Assembly (NCBI GenBank): GCA_037381915.1
Contig: JARRQJ010000005.1
Coordinates: 1 to 64,000 of the forward strand
Length of the DNA stretch: 64,000 nt
Direction: 5' to 3'
DNA from: JARRQJ01 sp037381915
Lineage (GTDB): Bacteria; Pseudomonadota; Gammaproteobacteria; DRLM01
Made by a program: the position numbers and the translations under genes. The notes beneath the pieces were generated by a model. That model saw nothing but the letters and a program-made list of their open reading frames with translations. It was not told where the DNA came from and made no database searches. Shown here piece by piece: positions 53,720 through 61,654 of this stretch. Numbering within the stretch: position 1 is the first letter of the stretch; each line of letters begins with the position of its first letter.

Positions 53720-54355
53720 CTAGCCCTTGCCGGCGGCGCGTTCTTTGTCTATCAGGTAGTTCATGATCTTGATCATGGTATTGAAATTGCCGTTAGAGTT
53801 GTCCGGATTGAGAATATACTTGCCGTCGACGACCACGGACGGCGTGGCCTCCGCCTGGTAGCGGCGGCTCATTTCCCGCGCCCGATTGACCTTGGCCTCC
53901 ACCGTGAAGGAATGGAAGGTCTTCTTGAACTCATCGTTGCTTATGCCTTGTTCGGCGAAAAATTTCATGAGGTCCGTCTCGCTGTCCATGCGACGTTTCT
54001 CGGCGTGAATGGCGTCGAACAGGGGCTGATGAATGCGATCGGCGATTCCCAGGGCCTGCGCGGTGTAAAAGGCCCGTGCCAGCAGCGCCCAGTTTGGCCT
54101 GAGGATGGCCGGCATGCGGCGGTATACCACGTCGGCCGGCTTATGCTTCAGCCAGCGGGCCATATAGGGTTGGAAACGGTAACAATGAGGGCAACCATAC
54201 CAGAACAATTCCACTACTTCGATCTTGCCTTGGCCCTCGGTGGGTTGGGCGGGGACGATGCGTTTGTAATTGACGCCTTCCTGGTAGGTGGCCGCCTGAG
54301 CCAGCAAGGGAAAAACGATGAGCAGGAGCAACAAAGAGCGGGCAAAAATTTTCAT
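53720..54355 (-). CDS. dsbA: Thiol:disulfide interchange protein DsbA
   Basis: The 211-residue protein starts with a signal peptide (MKIFARSLLLLLIVFPLLAQAA) and carries the redox motif C55-P-H-C58 in LFWYGCPHCYRF. The helical insertion follows, then the cis-proline in EATPSVVVDGKY. It oxidises cysteines of secreted proteins in the periplasm. It is 50 bp upstream of the acetolactate synthase gene on the same strand, but an operon is uncertain. Dsb activity would support folding of the T2SS and outer membrane proteins seen in this window. Confidence 0.93.
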   Translation of the reverse strand: MKIFARSLLLLLIVFPLLAQAATYQEGVNYKRIVPAQPTEGQGKIEVVELFWYGCPHCYRFQPYMARWLKHKPADVVYRRMPAILRPNWALLARAFYTAQALGIADRIHQPLFDAIHAEKRRMDSETDLMKFFAEQGISNDEFKKTFHSFTVEAKVNRAREMSRRYQAEATPSVVVDGKYILNPDNSNGNFNTMIKIMNYLIDKERAAGKG

Positions 54356-54624
54356 GAGGACAGCACCTGTTGATTCTAGTGGATGATTATTCGGTCGTTG
54401 AGCTTAGAGCATGTTCGGGCCAGTTTGTTGCAAAGTCTTGCCGTTTGTCGGCGGAAACCTTGATAATGGGTCGCCGCCGTGGCCAGAGCGGCATGGTAAC
54501 ATGCCTAGCCTATGCGGCTCATTAAGTTGGCGCAATGCTCGATGCCTGGCGATTGCCGCACCGGTCGTCGGGAATAAAAGAACTTATCGCCCTTGACCTG
54601 GGGTCTTCAGCGGAGTGCATATCC

Positions 54625-55113
54625 ATGACGGAAAAACGAGCCAAACTCACCAAGTTTCTCAACCAACAGTACCTGTGTGAATCCCTGACGGTAAAAGAGG
54701 TGGAAACCCTTCTGGATTTTACCGAACTGGTGGAACTGAAAAAGAACCAGGTGATCGCCGACATCGGGGAGGTGGGCGAGGCCCTGTTCTTCGTCATCAC
54801 AGGGGAGGCGGTCTTACTGTATGACGACCATGGCCGAGAGATCGAGGTGGGGCGCATGCACGAGGGTGAACTGATGGGGGAGATGTCCTTTTTCGACCGC
54901 CATCCCCGCTTGCTGCGGATGCGCGCCTTGAGTGCGGAGACCCAGCTCTTGAAGTTGCCGCGCCCCATGTACGATCGTCTGCGGGTCGAGCACCCTTATA
55001 TCGCCGTCAATCTCCTGGAGCATGCCATCATCAGCCTGGATCGCCTGGTGCGCCGGGTAAGCGAAGACGAGGCGACCTTGACGCGCTATATCTACGGCGT
55101 CGGCAAGAAGTAA
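54625..55113 (+). CDS. Cyclic-nucleotide-binding domain protein without DNA-binding domain
   Basis: ATG 54625 with GGAG 9 nt upstream gives 162 residues; the longer frame from 54535 has no better start. The sequence has the jelly-roll cNMP fold: LKKNQVIADIGEVGEALFFVITGEAVLLYDDHGREIEVGRMHEGELMGEMSFFDRHPRLLRMRALSAETQLLKLP. The binding-loop GEMSFFDRHPRLLRMRA is present; it has RLLR where CRP has the RSA signature. There is no helix-turn-helix, so it is not a CRP-type transcription factor. It starts upstream of engB by 13 nt on the same strand and may be co-transcribed. Confidence 0.82.
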   Translation: MTEKRAKLTKFLNQQYLCESLTVKEVETLLDFTELVELKKNQVIADIGEVGEALFFVITGEAVLLYDDHGREIEVGRMHEGELMGEMSFFDRHPRLLRMRALSAETQLLKLPRPMYDRLRVEHPYIAVNLLEHAIISLDRLVRRVSEDEATLTRYIYGVGKK

Positions 55114-55126
55114 TCGCGAGCTTGCG

Positions 55127-55765
55127 GTGCAAGACACGGAGGAAGGGGCCGGGACACTTTCCCCATTGGACTTACGCCATACCGCCTTCTTGTTGGGCGC
55201 CGCCCGACCCAAACAGTTTCCGGCCGACGACGGCTGGGAGGTGGCGATCGCGGGGCGTTCCAATGCCGGCAAATCCAGCGCCATCAACGCTATCACCGGG
55301 ATAAGGGGGTTGGCGCGGGTCAGCAAGACCCCGGGTCGCACCCGCGAGATCAATTTTTTTCACGTGGCTGCCCGGCGTCGGTTGGTGGACTTGCCCGGCT
55401 ACGGCTACGCGCGGGTGCCCGTCCCGGTGCGGGAGGCCTGGCGGCGCTTGATAGAGAACTATTTCGCTCATCGTCACTGTCTGCGGGGCGTGGTGGTGGT
55501 CATGGATTGCCGCCATCCGCTGACGGACTTCGATCGGCAGATGCTGGTGTGGTGTGACCATGCGCGGCTTCCCGTGCATATCCTGCTCACTAAGGCCGAC
55601 AAGCTCAGCCGCGGCGCCGCGACGGCGGTGCTACACCAGGTACGCGCCCGGCTCATCCATGAATATCCGGGAAGTGAAGCCATCACGGTGCAGTTGTTCT
55701 CCGCCCTGAAGCAAGCGGGGGTTGCGGAGGCGCAGCAAATACTTGCAAAATGGATGGGATTTTAG
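55127..55765 (+). CDS. engB: Ribosome biogenesis GTPase EngB/YihA
   Basis: The 212-residue protein has the small GTPase motifs: G1 in GRSNAGKSSAINA, G3 in LVDLPGYGYA, G4 in TKADKLS, and the family marker KTPGRTREINFF. It is required for assembly of the large ribosomal subunit. A GTG at 55127 is chosen as start, as the N-terminus then reads through LRHTAFLLGAARPKQFP. It is convergent with polA, and a candidate small RNA fills the gap between them. Confidence 0.95.
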   Translation: MQDTEEGAGTLSPLDLRHTAFLLGAARPKQFPADDGWEVAIAGRSNAGKSSAINAITGIRGLARVSKTPGRTREINFFHVAARRRLVDLPGYGYARVPVPVREAWRRLIENYFAHRHCLRGVVVVMDCRHPLTDFDRQMLVWCDHARLPVHILLTKADKLSRGAATAVLHQVRARLIHEYPGSEAITVQLFSALKQAGVAEAQQILAKWMGF

Positions 55766-55770
55766 AAAAG

Positions 55771-55812
55771 AAAAAAGGCCCCGGTTTATAAGAGGGAGGA
55801 GGAACCGGGGCC
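55771..55812 (-). terminator. Rho-independent terminator of the polA-side transcript
   Basis: Reading the minus strand, GGCCCCGGTT, a 16-nt pyrimidine-rich loop and AACCGGGGCC are followed by TTTTTT and more T. The plus strand has no T-run after the stem, so it serves transcripts from the polA side, either polA itself or the candidate sRNA. Confidence 0.85.
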
Positions 55813-55965
55813 GAAGATACCCGGCTTGGGGAAGCCAGGCTAGAGGGGTTCCCGCTCAAGGGAGGGCGAGCGGGAGAGCACGGGCCAGAAATGTAGAAAC
55901 CGTACTCACCATCATGAGAGTGTCGGGCAGGGAAAAAGTTCATGCCCGACACCAAATTTTTGGCG
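55771..55965 (-). ncRNA. Candidate small regulatory RNA downstream of polA
   Basis: Between polA (minus) and engB (plus) lies a stretch whose minus-strand transcript would fold into four hairpins. These are a 10-bp stem (plus 55920-55929 with 55943-55952), an 8-bp stem (55850-55857 with 55868-55875), a short stem (55823-55827 with 55832-55836), and a terminator with perfect 10-bp arms (55777-55786 with 55803-55812) followed by six U. The loops are pyrimidine-rich with CCUCC-like sequence that could pair with Shine-Dalgarno sites. AT-rich DNA at 55955-56000 upstream may hold a promoter. Spot 42 (enterics) and ErsA (Pseudomonas) sit in the same position relative to polA. The 5' end is a guess. 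Confidence 0.45.
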
Positions 55966-56030
55966 AAAAGAATAAAATTTATATAAATTAAATACTTATA
56001 GCTTATGCCTGGGGCAAGTGGTTGACGGGC

Positions 56031-58745
56031 TCAATGAGCTTCGTCCCAGTTCGCCCCGATGCCGATGTCGACCACCAGGGGTACCGCCAGTGCGGCGGCC
56101 GCCATCATGCACCGTTCGATGTCGGCCGCGATCGGTTCCACGCTCGCGGCAGCGACCTCGAACACCAATTCATCGTGAACCTGCATGATCATTCTGGCGT
56201 CCGCACCGCTTGCCCGCAGCCGGGCATCGGTGAGCAGCATGGCACGCTTGATGATGTCCGCGGCCGTACCCTGCATGGGGGCGTTGATGGCGGCCCGTTC
56301 GGCGTATTGCCGGCGTTGTTGCTGGCGGGCATTGATATCCGTGAGATAAAGTCGCCTGCCGAACAGTGTTTCCACGTAGCCCTGTTTCCGGGCCAGCAGC
56401 CGGGTGCGGTCCATGAATTGCTTGGCGCCGGGATAGCGGGCGAAATAAAGGTCGATGTATTGCTGGGCGGCATTGCGGTCGATGCCCAGTTGGCGCGCCA
56501 GGCCGAAGGCGGACATGCCGTAGATCAGGCCGAAGTTGATGGCCTTGGCGTTGCGGCGCTGTTCGGCGCTGACCGTGTCCGGCGCCACACCGAAGATCTC
56601 CGCCGCGGTGGCAGTGTGGATATCGGCGTTGGAGGCGAAGGCGTGAAGCAGGCGCTCATCTTCCGACAGATGGGCCATGATGCGCAGTTCGATCTGGGAA
56701 TAGTCCGCTGCGATGATCTTGTAACCCGGCGGCGCGACAAAGGCTTGGCGGATCCGGCGCCCTTCCCGGGTGCGGATGGGGATATTCTGCAGGTTGGGAT
56801 CGCTGGAGGACAGGCGCCCGGTGGCGGCCACCGCCTGGTGATAGGAGGTGTGGACCCGGCCGCTGCCGGGATTGATTTGTTGGGGCAGGCGATCGGTGTA
56901 GGTGGATTTGAGCTTGCTCATGGCCCGGTAGTCCAGGATCAAGGCCGCCAGGGGGTGGTGGTCGGCCAGTTCCTGGAGGGCCTCTTCCCCGGTGGAGGGT
57001 TGCCCGGTGGGGGTCTTGAAGTTAACCGGCAGGCCAAGCTTGCCGTAGAGGATCTCCTGGATCTGCTTGGGCGAGCCGAGATTGAAGGCCTGGCCCGCCA
57101 GCTCATGGGCGCGGCGCTCCTGTTCCGCCATAGCCTCGGCCAACTCGGCACTTTGTTGGCGCAACATGGCCGCATCCACCAGCACCCCGGTGCGCTCCAT
57201 GCGGGACAGAACGCTCACCAGGGGAATCTCAATGTCCCTGTACAAGGAGGCCAGGCCGGGCACCTGGGCGAGTTGCGGCCAGAGATGCCGGTGGAGGCGC
57301 AGGGTGATATCGGCGTCTTCCGCGGCATAGGGGGCGGCCTGCTCCACGGGGATCTGGTTGAAGCTGCGCTGCTTGGCGCCCTTGCCGGCGATGTCTTTGA
57401 AGGCGATGGTGGCATGGTCCAGATATTTGCGGGACAGGGAGTCCATATCATGGCGGCTGGCGGTGCTGTTCAGCACATAGGACTCCAGCATGGTGTCGTG
57501 GGCGATGCCCGCCAGGCGAATCCCGTGGTTGGCCAGCACGCTCATGTCGTATTTCAGATTGTGTCCCAGCTTGGCCCGCGTCTCATCCTCCAGCAACGGT
57601 CGCAGCCTGGCCAGCACCGCCTCGCGCGCCAATTGCGGCGGGGCGTCCAGATAATCGTGGGCCAGGGGGACATAGGCGGCCTCGCCGGGCGTGACGGCAA
57701 ACGACACGCCCACGATCTGCGCCTGCATATAATCCAGGCTGGTGGTCTCAGTATCGAAGGCGAACAGTTCGGCCTCGCTCAGACGCGTCACCCAGCTATC
57801 GAGCGCCGCGGCGCCCAACACCGTGTCGTAGCGGGCGGGCGCCGGGGCGGCTTGGGCGGTGGTGTCGGCCCGGGCGGTGTCGCCTTGTTCCTCAAGCTGC
57901 CTTAACCAGGTTTTGAACTCCAAATGCCGATACAGGTCGGATAGCGCGCCGACATCAGGGGGCTGCGGGCGCAGCGTGGTGGGTGTAACATCGAGTGTGA
58001 CGTCACAGTGTATGGTGGCGAGCCGGCGCGCGAGTGGCAGCTGCTCCAGATGGCTGCGGAGATTTTCGCCGACCTTGCCCGGGATCTCCCCGGCATGGGC
58101 CACCAAATTGTCCAGCGTTCCGTAGGCCGTGAGCCACTTGACCGCGGTTTTGGGTCCCACCTTGGGCACACCCGGAATATTGTCAGAGCTGTCGCCCACA
58201 AGGGCGAGATAATCGACGATCTGTTCCGGGGTGATACCGAATTTTTCCGCCACGCCCTGGCGGTCCAGGACACTGTTGGACATGGTGTTGATCAGCGTGA
58301 TATGGCTGTCGACCAGCTGGGCCATATCCTTGTCGCCGGTGGAGATCAGCGTGTCTATGCCCGCGACGGCGGCCTGGCGCGCCAGGGTGCCGATAACGTC
58401 ATCCGCCTCCACCCCATCCACCACCAGACAGGGTAGGCCGCTGGCGCGCACGATGGCGTGCAAGGGTTCGATCTGGGCGCGCAGATCGTCGGGCATGGGG
58501 GGGCGGTGGGCCTTGTATTGTTCGAACAGCTCGTCGCGAAAGGTCTTGCCCTTGGCGTCGAAGACCACCGCCACGTAATCGGCCTCATAATCGCTCAGCA
58601 GCTTGCGCAACATGTTGGCCACGCCGTACACCGCGCCGGTGGGTTCGCCGCGGGAGTTGGTGAGGGGCGGCAGGGCGAAAAAGGCGCGGTATAGATACGA
58701 GGAGCCGTCCACCAGAACCAGCAATTGCGAGGATTTTTTATTCAT
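56031..58745 (-). CDS. polA: DNA polymerase I
   Basis: The 904-residue protein has all three domains. The 5'-3' exonuclease (about 1-300) shows LVDGSSYLYRAFFA, VVFDAKGKTFRDEL, DDVIGTLARQA and LVGDSSDNIPGVPKVGPKTA. The 3'-5' proofreading exonuclease (about 310-500) has an intact FAFDTETTSLDYM, so proofreading is probably retained. The polymerase domain (about 520-904) has DYSQIELRIMAHLS, RRNAKAINFGLIYGMSAFGLAR and MIMQVHDELVFEV. It fills gaps and removes primers in replication and repair. It is followed on the same strand by the candidate sRNA and a terminator. Confidence 0.98.
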   Translation of the reverse strand: MNKKSSQLLVLVDGSSYLYRAFFALPPLTNSRGEPTGAVYGVANMLRKLLSDYEADYVAVVFDAKGKTFRDELFEQYKAHRPPMPDDLRAQIEPLHAIVRASGLPCLVVDGVEADDVIGTLARQAAVAGIDTLISTGDKDMAQLVDSHITLINTMSNSVLDRQGVAEKFGITPEQIVDYLALVGDSSDNIPGVPKVGPKTAVKWLTAYGTLDNLVAHAGEIPGKVGENLRSHLEQLPLARRLATIHCDVTLDVTPTTLRPQPPDVGALSDLYRHLEFKTWLRQLEEQGDTARADTTAQAAPAPARYDTVLGAAALDSWVTRLSEAELFAFDTETTSLDYMQAQIVGVSFAVTPGEAAYVPLAHDYLDAPPQLAREAVLARLRPLLEDETRAKLGHNLKYDMSVLANHGIRLAGIAHDTMLESYVLNSTASRHDMDSLSRKYLDHATIAFKDIAGKGAKQRSFNQIPVEQAAPYAAEDADITLRLHRHLWPQLAQVPGLASLYRDIEIPLVSVLSRMERTGVLVDAAMLRQQSAELAEAMAEQERRAHELAGQAFNLGSPKQIQEILYGKLGLPVNFKTPTGQPSTGEEALQELADHHPLAALILDYRAMSKLKSTYTDRLPQQINPGSGRVHTSYHQAVAATGRLSSSDPNLQNIPIRTREGRRIRQAFVAPPGYKIIAADYSQIELRIMAHLSEDERLLHAFASNADIHTATAAEIFGVAPDTVSAEQRRNAKAINFGLIYGMSAFGLARQLGIDRNAAQQYIDLYFARYPGAKQFMDRTRLLARKQGYVETLFGRRLYLTDINARQQQRRQYAERAAINAPMQGTAADIIKRAMLLTDARLRASGADARMIMQVHDELVFEVAAASVEPIAADIERCMMAAAALAVPLVVDIGIGANWDEAH

Positions 58746-58856
58746 GAATGATAAGGTGTTAAATACTGGGCCGGGCCGCGGTGCATGCGGAGATTGTACT
58801 AAAAATTGTTCTCGACGCGGCCGATAGCATCAGCAGCAGCGAGGAAAAGCATTACT

Positions 58857-59582
58857 ATGGACGATAAACACCGCGCCACCCATCCCAGTTTCATGCCCGT
58901 CAACGATTCTCTGCTCAGCAGGGAGTCGTGGAAGATCTTTCAGATCATGGCGGAGTTCGTCGAAGGCTTCGAGCGTCTTGCTCAGATCAAGCCTTCCGTG
59001 AGCCTGTTCGGCTCGGCGCGCATGGCACCCGATCATCCCTATTACCAGCTCACGGAGGAGATCGCGCGGGCGTTGTCCGATGCCGGGTTCAGCGTGGTGA
59101 GCGGCGGGGGGCCGGGACTGATGGAGGCGGCGAACAAGGGGGCCTTCGCCGGCAAGTCACCGAGCATCGGCCTCAATATTGCGCTGCCCCAGGAGCAGCT
59201 CGCCAACCAGTACCAAGATATCTCATTGAATTTCAGGCACTTTTTTTCGCGCAAGGTGATGTTTGTGAAATACGCCTCGGCCTATGTGGTTCTGCCCGGC
59301 GGTTTCGGCACCTTGGATGAATTGGCCGAAATATTGACGCTGGTGCAGACCGGCAAGACCCGGCGGATTCCCATCATCCTGGTGCACAGCCCATTTTGGG
59401 GAGGTTTAATCGAATGGTTTAAGACTACACTTGTCAAAGAAGTAACCATCGATGCCGGCGACCTGGACTTGGTGCAAGTGCTGGACAAGCCGCAAGAGGT
59501 AGTAGATGCTATCTTTAACCATTATGAGAGTCGTGGCTTCGAGCCTTCTGCTGAAGAGCAGGAAATGCTGTTGGATTTGTAA
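58857..59582 (+). CDS. LOG-family protein (TIGR00730-like Rossmann fold)
   Basis: ATG 58857 with GAGGA about 11 nt upstream gives 241 residues; the frame upstream (58806) overlaps the polA promoter region. The family motifs are SGGGPGLMEAANKGAF and LPGGFGTLDELAEIL. LOG proteins are phosphoribohydrolases on cytokinin-type nucleotides or related AMP derivatives; in bacteria many act in nucleotide clean-up (PpnN-like). It is divergent from polA and is followed 29 nt later by the DUF2782 gene. Confidence 0.9.
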   Translation: MDDKHRATHPSFMPVNDSLLSRESWKIFQIMAEFVEGFERLAQIKPSVSLFGSARMAPDHPYYQLTEEIARALSDAGFSVVSGGGPGLMEAANKGAFAGKSPSIGLNIALPQEQLANQYQDISLNFRHFFSRKVMFVKYASAYVVLPGGFGTLDELAEILTLVQTGKTRRIPIILVHSPFWGGLIEWFKTTLVKEVTIDAGDLDLVQVLDKPQEVVDAIFNHYESRGFEPSAEEQEMLLDL

Positions 59583-59611
59583 CATCTTCCCCTTCGGAAC
59601 GGGACCCGGTT

Positions 59612-59941
59612 ATGTCTTCTAGCGTTGTGCCGCAAGCAGCTGTCTTGTTTTTTTGCTCCATCGGGATGGCCATGGCCGCTACCGAGGGCGGTGCGTCCGC
59701 CCCGGACCAGTCTGCGTCCAGCGTGCCTCAACAGCCCGAAATCACCATCATCCAGCGGGGCAAGGAACGGGTGGAAGAATATCGCGTGAACAATCAGATC
59801 TATATGGTCAAGATTACGCCAGCCATGGGTTACCCCTATTATCTTGTCGACACCACTGGTGACGGCAATTTCGATACGCGGCGGCCCCAGCTGAATACCC
59901 CGCCCGTGGTTCCCCAGTGGGTGTTGTTTCGTTGGAAATAG
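59612..59941 (+). CDS. DUF2782 family exported protein
   Basis: This 109-residue protein has a signal peptide (about 1-23, ending AMAATE) and a mature domain typical of DUF2782: EITIIQRGKERVEEYRVNNQIYMVKITP, GYPYYLVDTTGDGNFDTRR and a final VPQWVLFRWK. The family is small, periplasmic and of unknown role, and is often encoded beside polA in gammaproteobacteria, as here. It lies 29 nt after the LOG-family gene and is probably co-transcribed with it. Confidence 0.85.
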   Translation: MSSSVVPQAAVLFFCSIGMAMAATEGGASAPDQSASSVPQQPEITIIQRGKERVEEYRVNNQIYMVKITPAMGYPYYLVDTTGDGNFDTRRPQLNTPPVVPQWVLFRWK

Positions 59942-60167
59942 CTGGAGTGGCTATTGTCCCTCGTCATTATTATCAAGGACCTGCGAGCAAGAGGTAAGAG
60001 CACGAAATTTTCCCGGACAGGCGCGTAAGCCGGAAATCTCAGGGAAAAAGTGCCGCTGTAATGATATCGACATGTCTCCGAAGGATAATTTCCTTCTGAG
60101 CTGATCAATTTTAAAGTTGCCCGCTACCATTATTTGATAAACCCTTGCCGAAGGTTGTAATTTTTGA

Positions 60168-60202
60168 CTATCCACAAAACCTGTGGATAAGTATGTGGAT
60201 GA
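60168..60202. promoter_or_regulatory. Cluster of three DnaA-box sequences (a fourth at 60369-60377)
   Basis: CTATCCACA (60168-60176, 8 of 9 to TTATCCACA) faces an exact reverse-strand box (TGTGGATAA, 60182-60190), and a third reverse box (TGTGGATGA, 60194-60202) is 8 of 9. The first two form a perfect TATCCACA inverted repeat with a 5-nt spacer. A fourth box, TTATGCACA on the minus strand (60369-60377), fits TTATNCACA. AT-rich GATTATTTTTTTG at about 60275 recalls an unwinding 13-mer. No dnaA gene is in the window. Confidence 0.6.
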
Positions 60203-60573
60203 GTTGCGACTGATGTTTGCTAAAGCTAGTCATATCCGGCGTTTCCGGAATTGGCGCGAAAATGACCATCGATTATTTTTTTGTAAAAACAAAACGTTAC
60301 TAATTTCCGCATAGCTCTCCAGGCAAAACATCATAAACTTAGTTCATGATCTGTGTCGGCACCGGAATTGTGCATAAGACGGCTCTGAATCCAGCACCAT
60401 GCCCTGCGTTTGAGACACAGTGGGAAAAGCACGGGTCGCCCTGGCTAGGATCTGAGAGGCTTTAAGGATTTGCCAGGGGACGGAAAGTTAAGCGTTGTTT
60501 CAGGTCAAAACGGCATGATGAAGCTTAAAGACCGGCCGCGCTCTTTCGAGGAGATTAAATTTTCTGCATTTTT

Positions 60574-60602
60574 TTGGTGACGATGGGCTAAAGGCGTATG
60601 AT
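60574..60602 (+). promoter_or_regulatory. Possible promoter of the gsp genes
   Basis: TATGAT (60597-60602, 5 of 6) lies 17 bp after TTGGTG (60574-60579, a poor -35), and the GTG start of gspC is 30 bp further on. It is the best hexamer pair in this stretch, though weak. Confidence 0.35.
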
Positions 60603-60631
60603 GTGCAGGATTTGCTTCCTTAAAATCGAGC

Positions 60632-61564
60632 GTGAGCACGGAGCCTGATACGGCATTGATGAATTGGATACAATACAAATCCTTGGGAGCGGAGGCGCTG
60701 ATTACGGAGCGATCTGCATCTTGGGTGTTGGTCTTGTGCGTGGTGTTGTTGGCCTATAGTGCCGCTCGTATTACTTGGATGGTGGTGCCGCTGCAGTCGG
60801 GTGGCGGCGCGGTTATGCCTCCCCGGCCTCTACCCACCCCCGCCCCAACGTCCCAGGGCGCGGACGCCCTTTCCATGAGCCGCGCCGTCGTCGCCCGGCA
60901 TTTGTTTGGTGAGGCGCAAACTGCCGGCGCGACTCCGGGGCCCGCCGCCATTCCGGAGACGCAACTGAAGTTGGTGTTGCGCGGCGTCATGGCCTCTCCG
61001 GATGTGCACACCGCGACGGCGATTGTGGCGGACCCCAGTGGTCATGAGGACTTTTACACGGTGGGCAAGGAATTGCCCGGCGGCGCGGTCCTCAAGGAGG
61101 TGCACCCTCAGTATATTGTGTTGTCCCGGGGTGGGCGCCTGGAGACTCTGCGCTTGCCCACCGATGCCTTGCAGGTTGCCAATGGCGCGCCGCCGCCGTC
61201 CGTCGTCGCCAATACCGCCTCCAGCGGCGTCTCCCCTGAGGCGGGAGCGCTGATACGACGCTACCGTGATGAATTTATGAAGAATCCCCAAAGTCTCATT
61301 AACCTGTTCCAGGGGGAGCCCTATTGGCAAAACGGCCGCATGATCGGCTATCGCTTACGTCCGGGTCGCAATCCCGGCGTTCTGGAAAAATTCGGCATAC
61401 AACCGGGAGACGTGGTGACGACCGTAAACGGCGTGAGCTTGACCGATCCGTCAGGGAGAATGAAGCTGCTGCGCGATATAAACAGCGCAACGCAGATTAA
61501 CCTGAACGTGATCCGCCGCGGCAGCCCTGTCTCCATTTCCATACCCGTGGGCCGTCCGGGTTAA
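60632..61564 (+). CDS. gspC: Type II secretion system protein GspC
   Basis: The start is GTG 60632; ATG 60659 is an alternative and would remove nine residues. The 310-residue protein has one membrane helix (about 30-52), a Pro-rich linker (PPRPLPTPAPTSQ), an HR domain (about 95-180, ETQLKLVLRGVMASPDVHTATAIV ... GKELPGGAVLKEVHPQYIVLSRGGRLETLRL), and a C-terminal PDZ-like domain (about 225-310, GYRLRPGRNPGVLEKFGIQPGDVVTTVNG). It links the inner-membrane platform to the secretin and is the first gene of the gspCDE run. Confidence 0.92.
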   Translation: MSTEPDTALMNWIQYKSLGAEALITERSASWVLVLCVVLLAYSAARITWMVVPLQSGGGAVMPPRPLPTPAPTSQGADALSMSRAVVARHLFGEAQTAGATPGPAAIPETQLKLVLRGVMASPDVHTATAIVADPSGHEDFYTVGKELPGGAVLKEVHPQYIVLSRGGRLETLRLPTDALQVANGAPPPSVVANTASSGVSPEAGALIRRYRDEFMKNPQSLINLFQGEPYWQNGRMIGYRLRPGRNPGVLEKFGIQPGDVVTTVNGVSLTDPSGRMKLLRDINSATQINLNVIRRGSPVSISIPVGRPG

Positions 61565-61654
61565 AATGGCGGCCGGCAAGGATTGGAAGTGATGAACATG
61601 ACTACAGGCGATTCGGGATGGCCGTCGAAGGTCTTCGGTGAATTAGGATGACAA

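Larger units (their letters stand above)
59942..60631. other. 690-bp AT-rich gap containing a DnaA-box cluster
   Basis: This is the longest gene-free stretch in the window, and its base composition is unusually AT-rich for this genome. It holds a cluster of DnaA boxes (listed separately) and the candidate promoter of the gsp genes. No ORF, tRNA or transposon end is seen. Confidence 0.6.

Noticed and set aside
56022..57905. Long plus-strand ORF (627 codons) opposite polA
   Set aside because: It lies within polA, whose domains are complete; the translation is Gly/His/Gln-rich without any motif.
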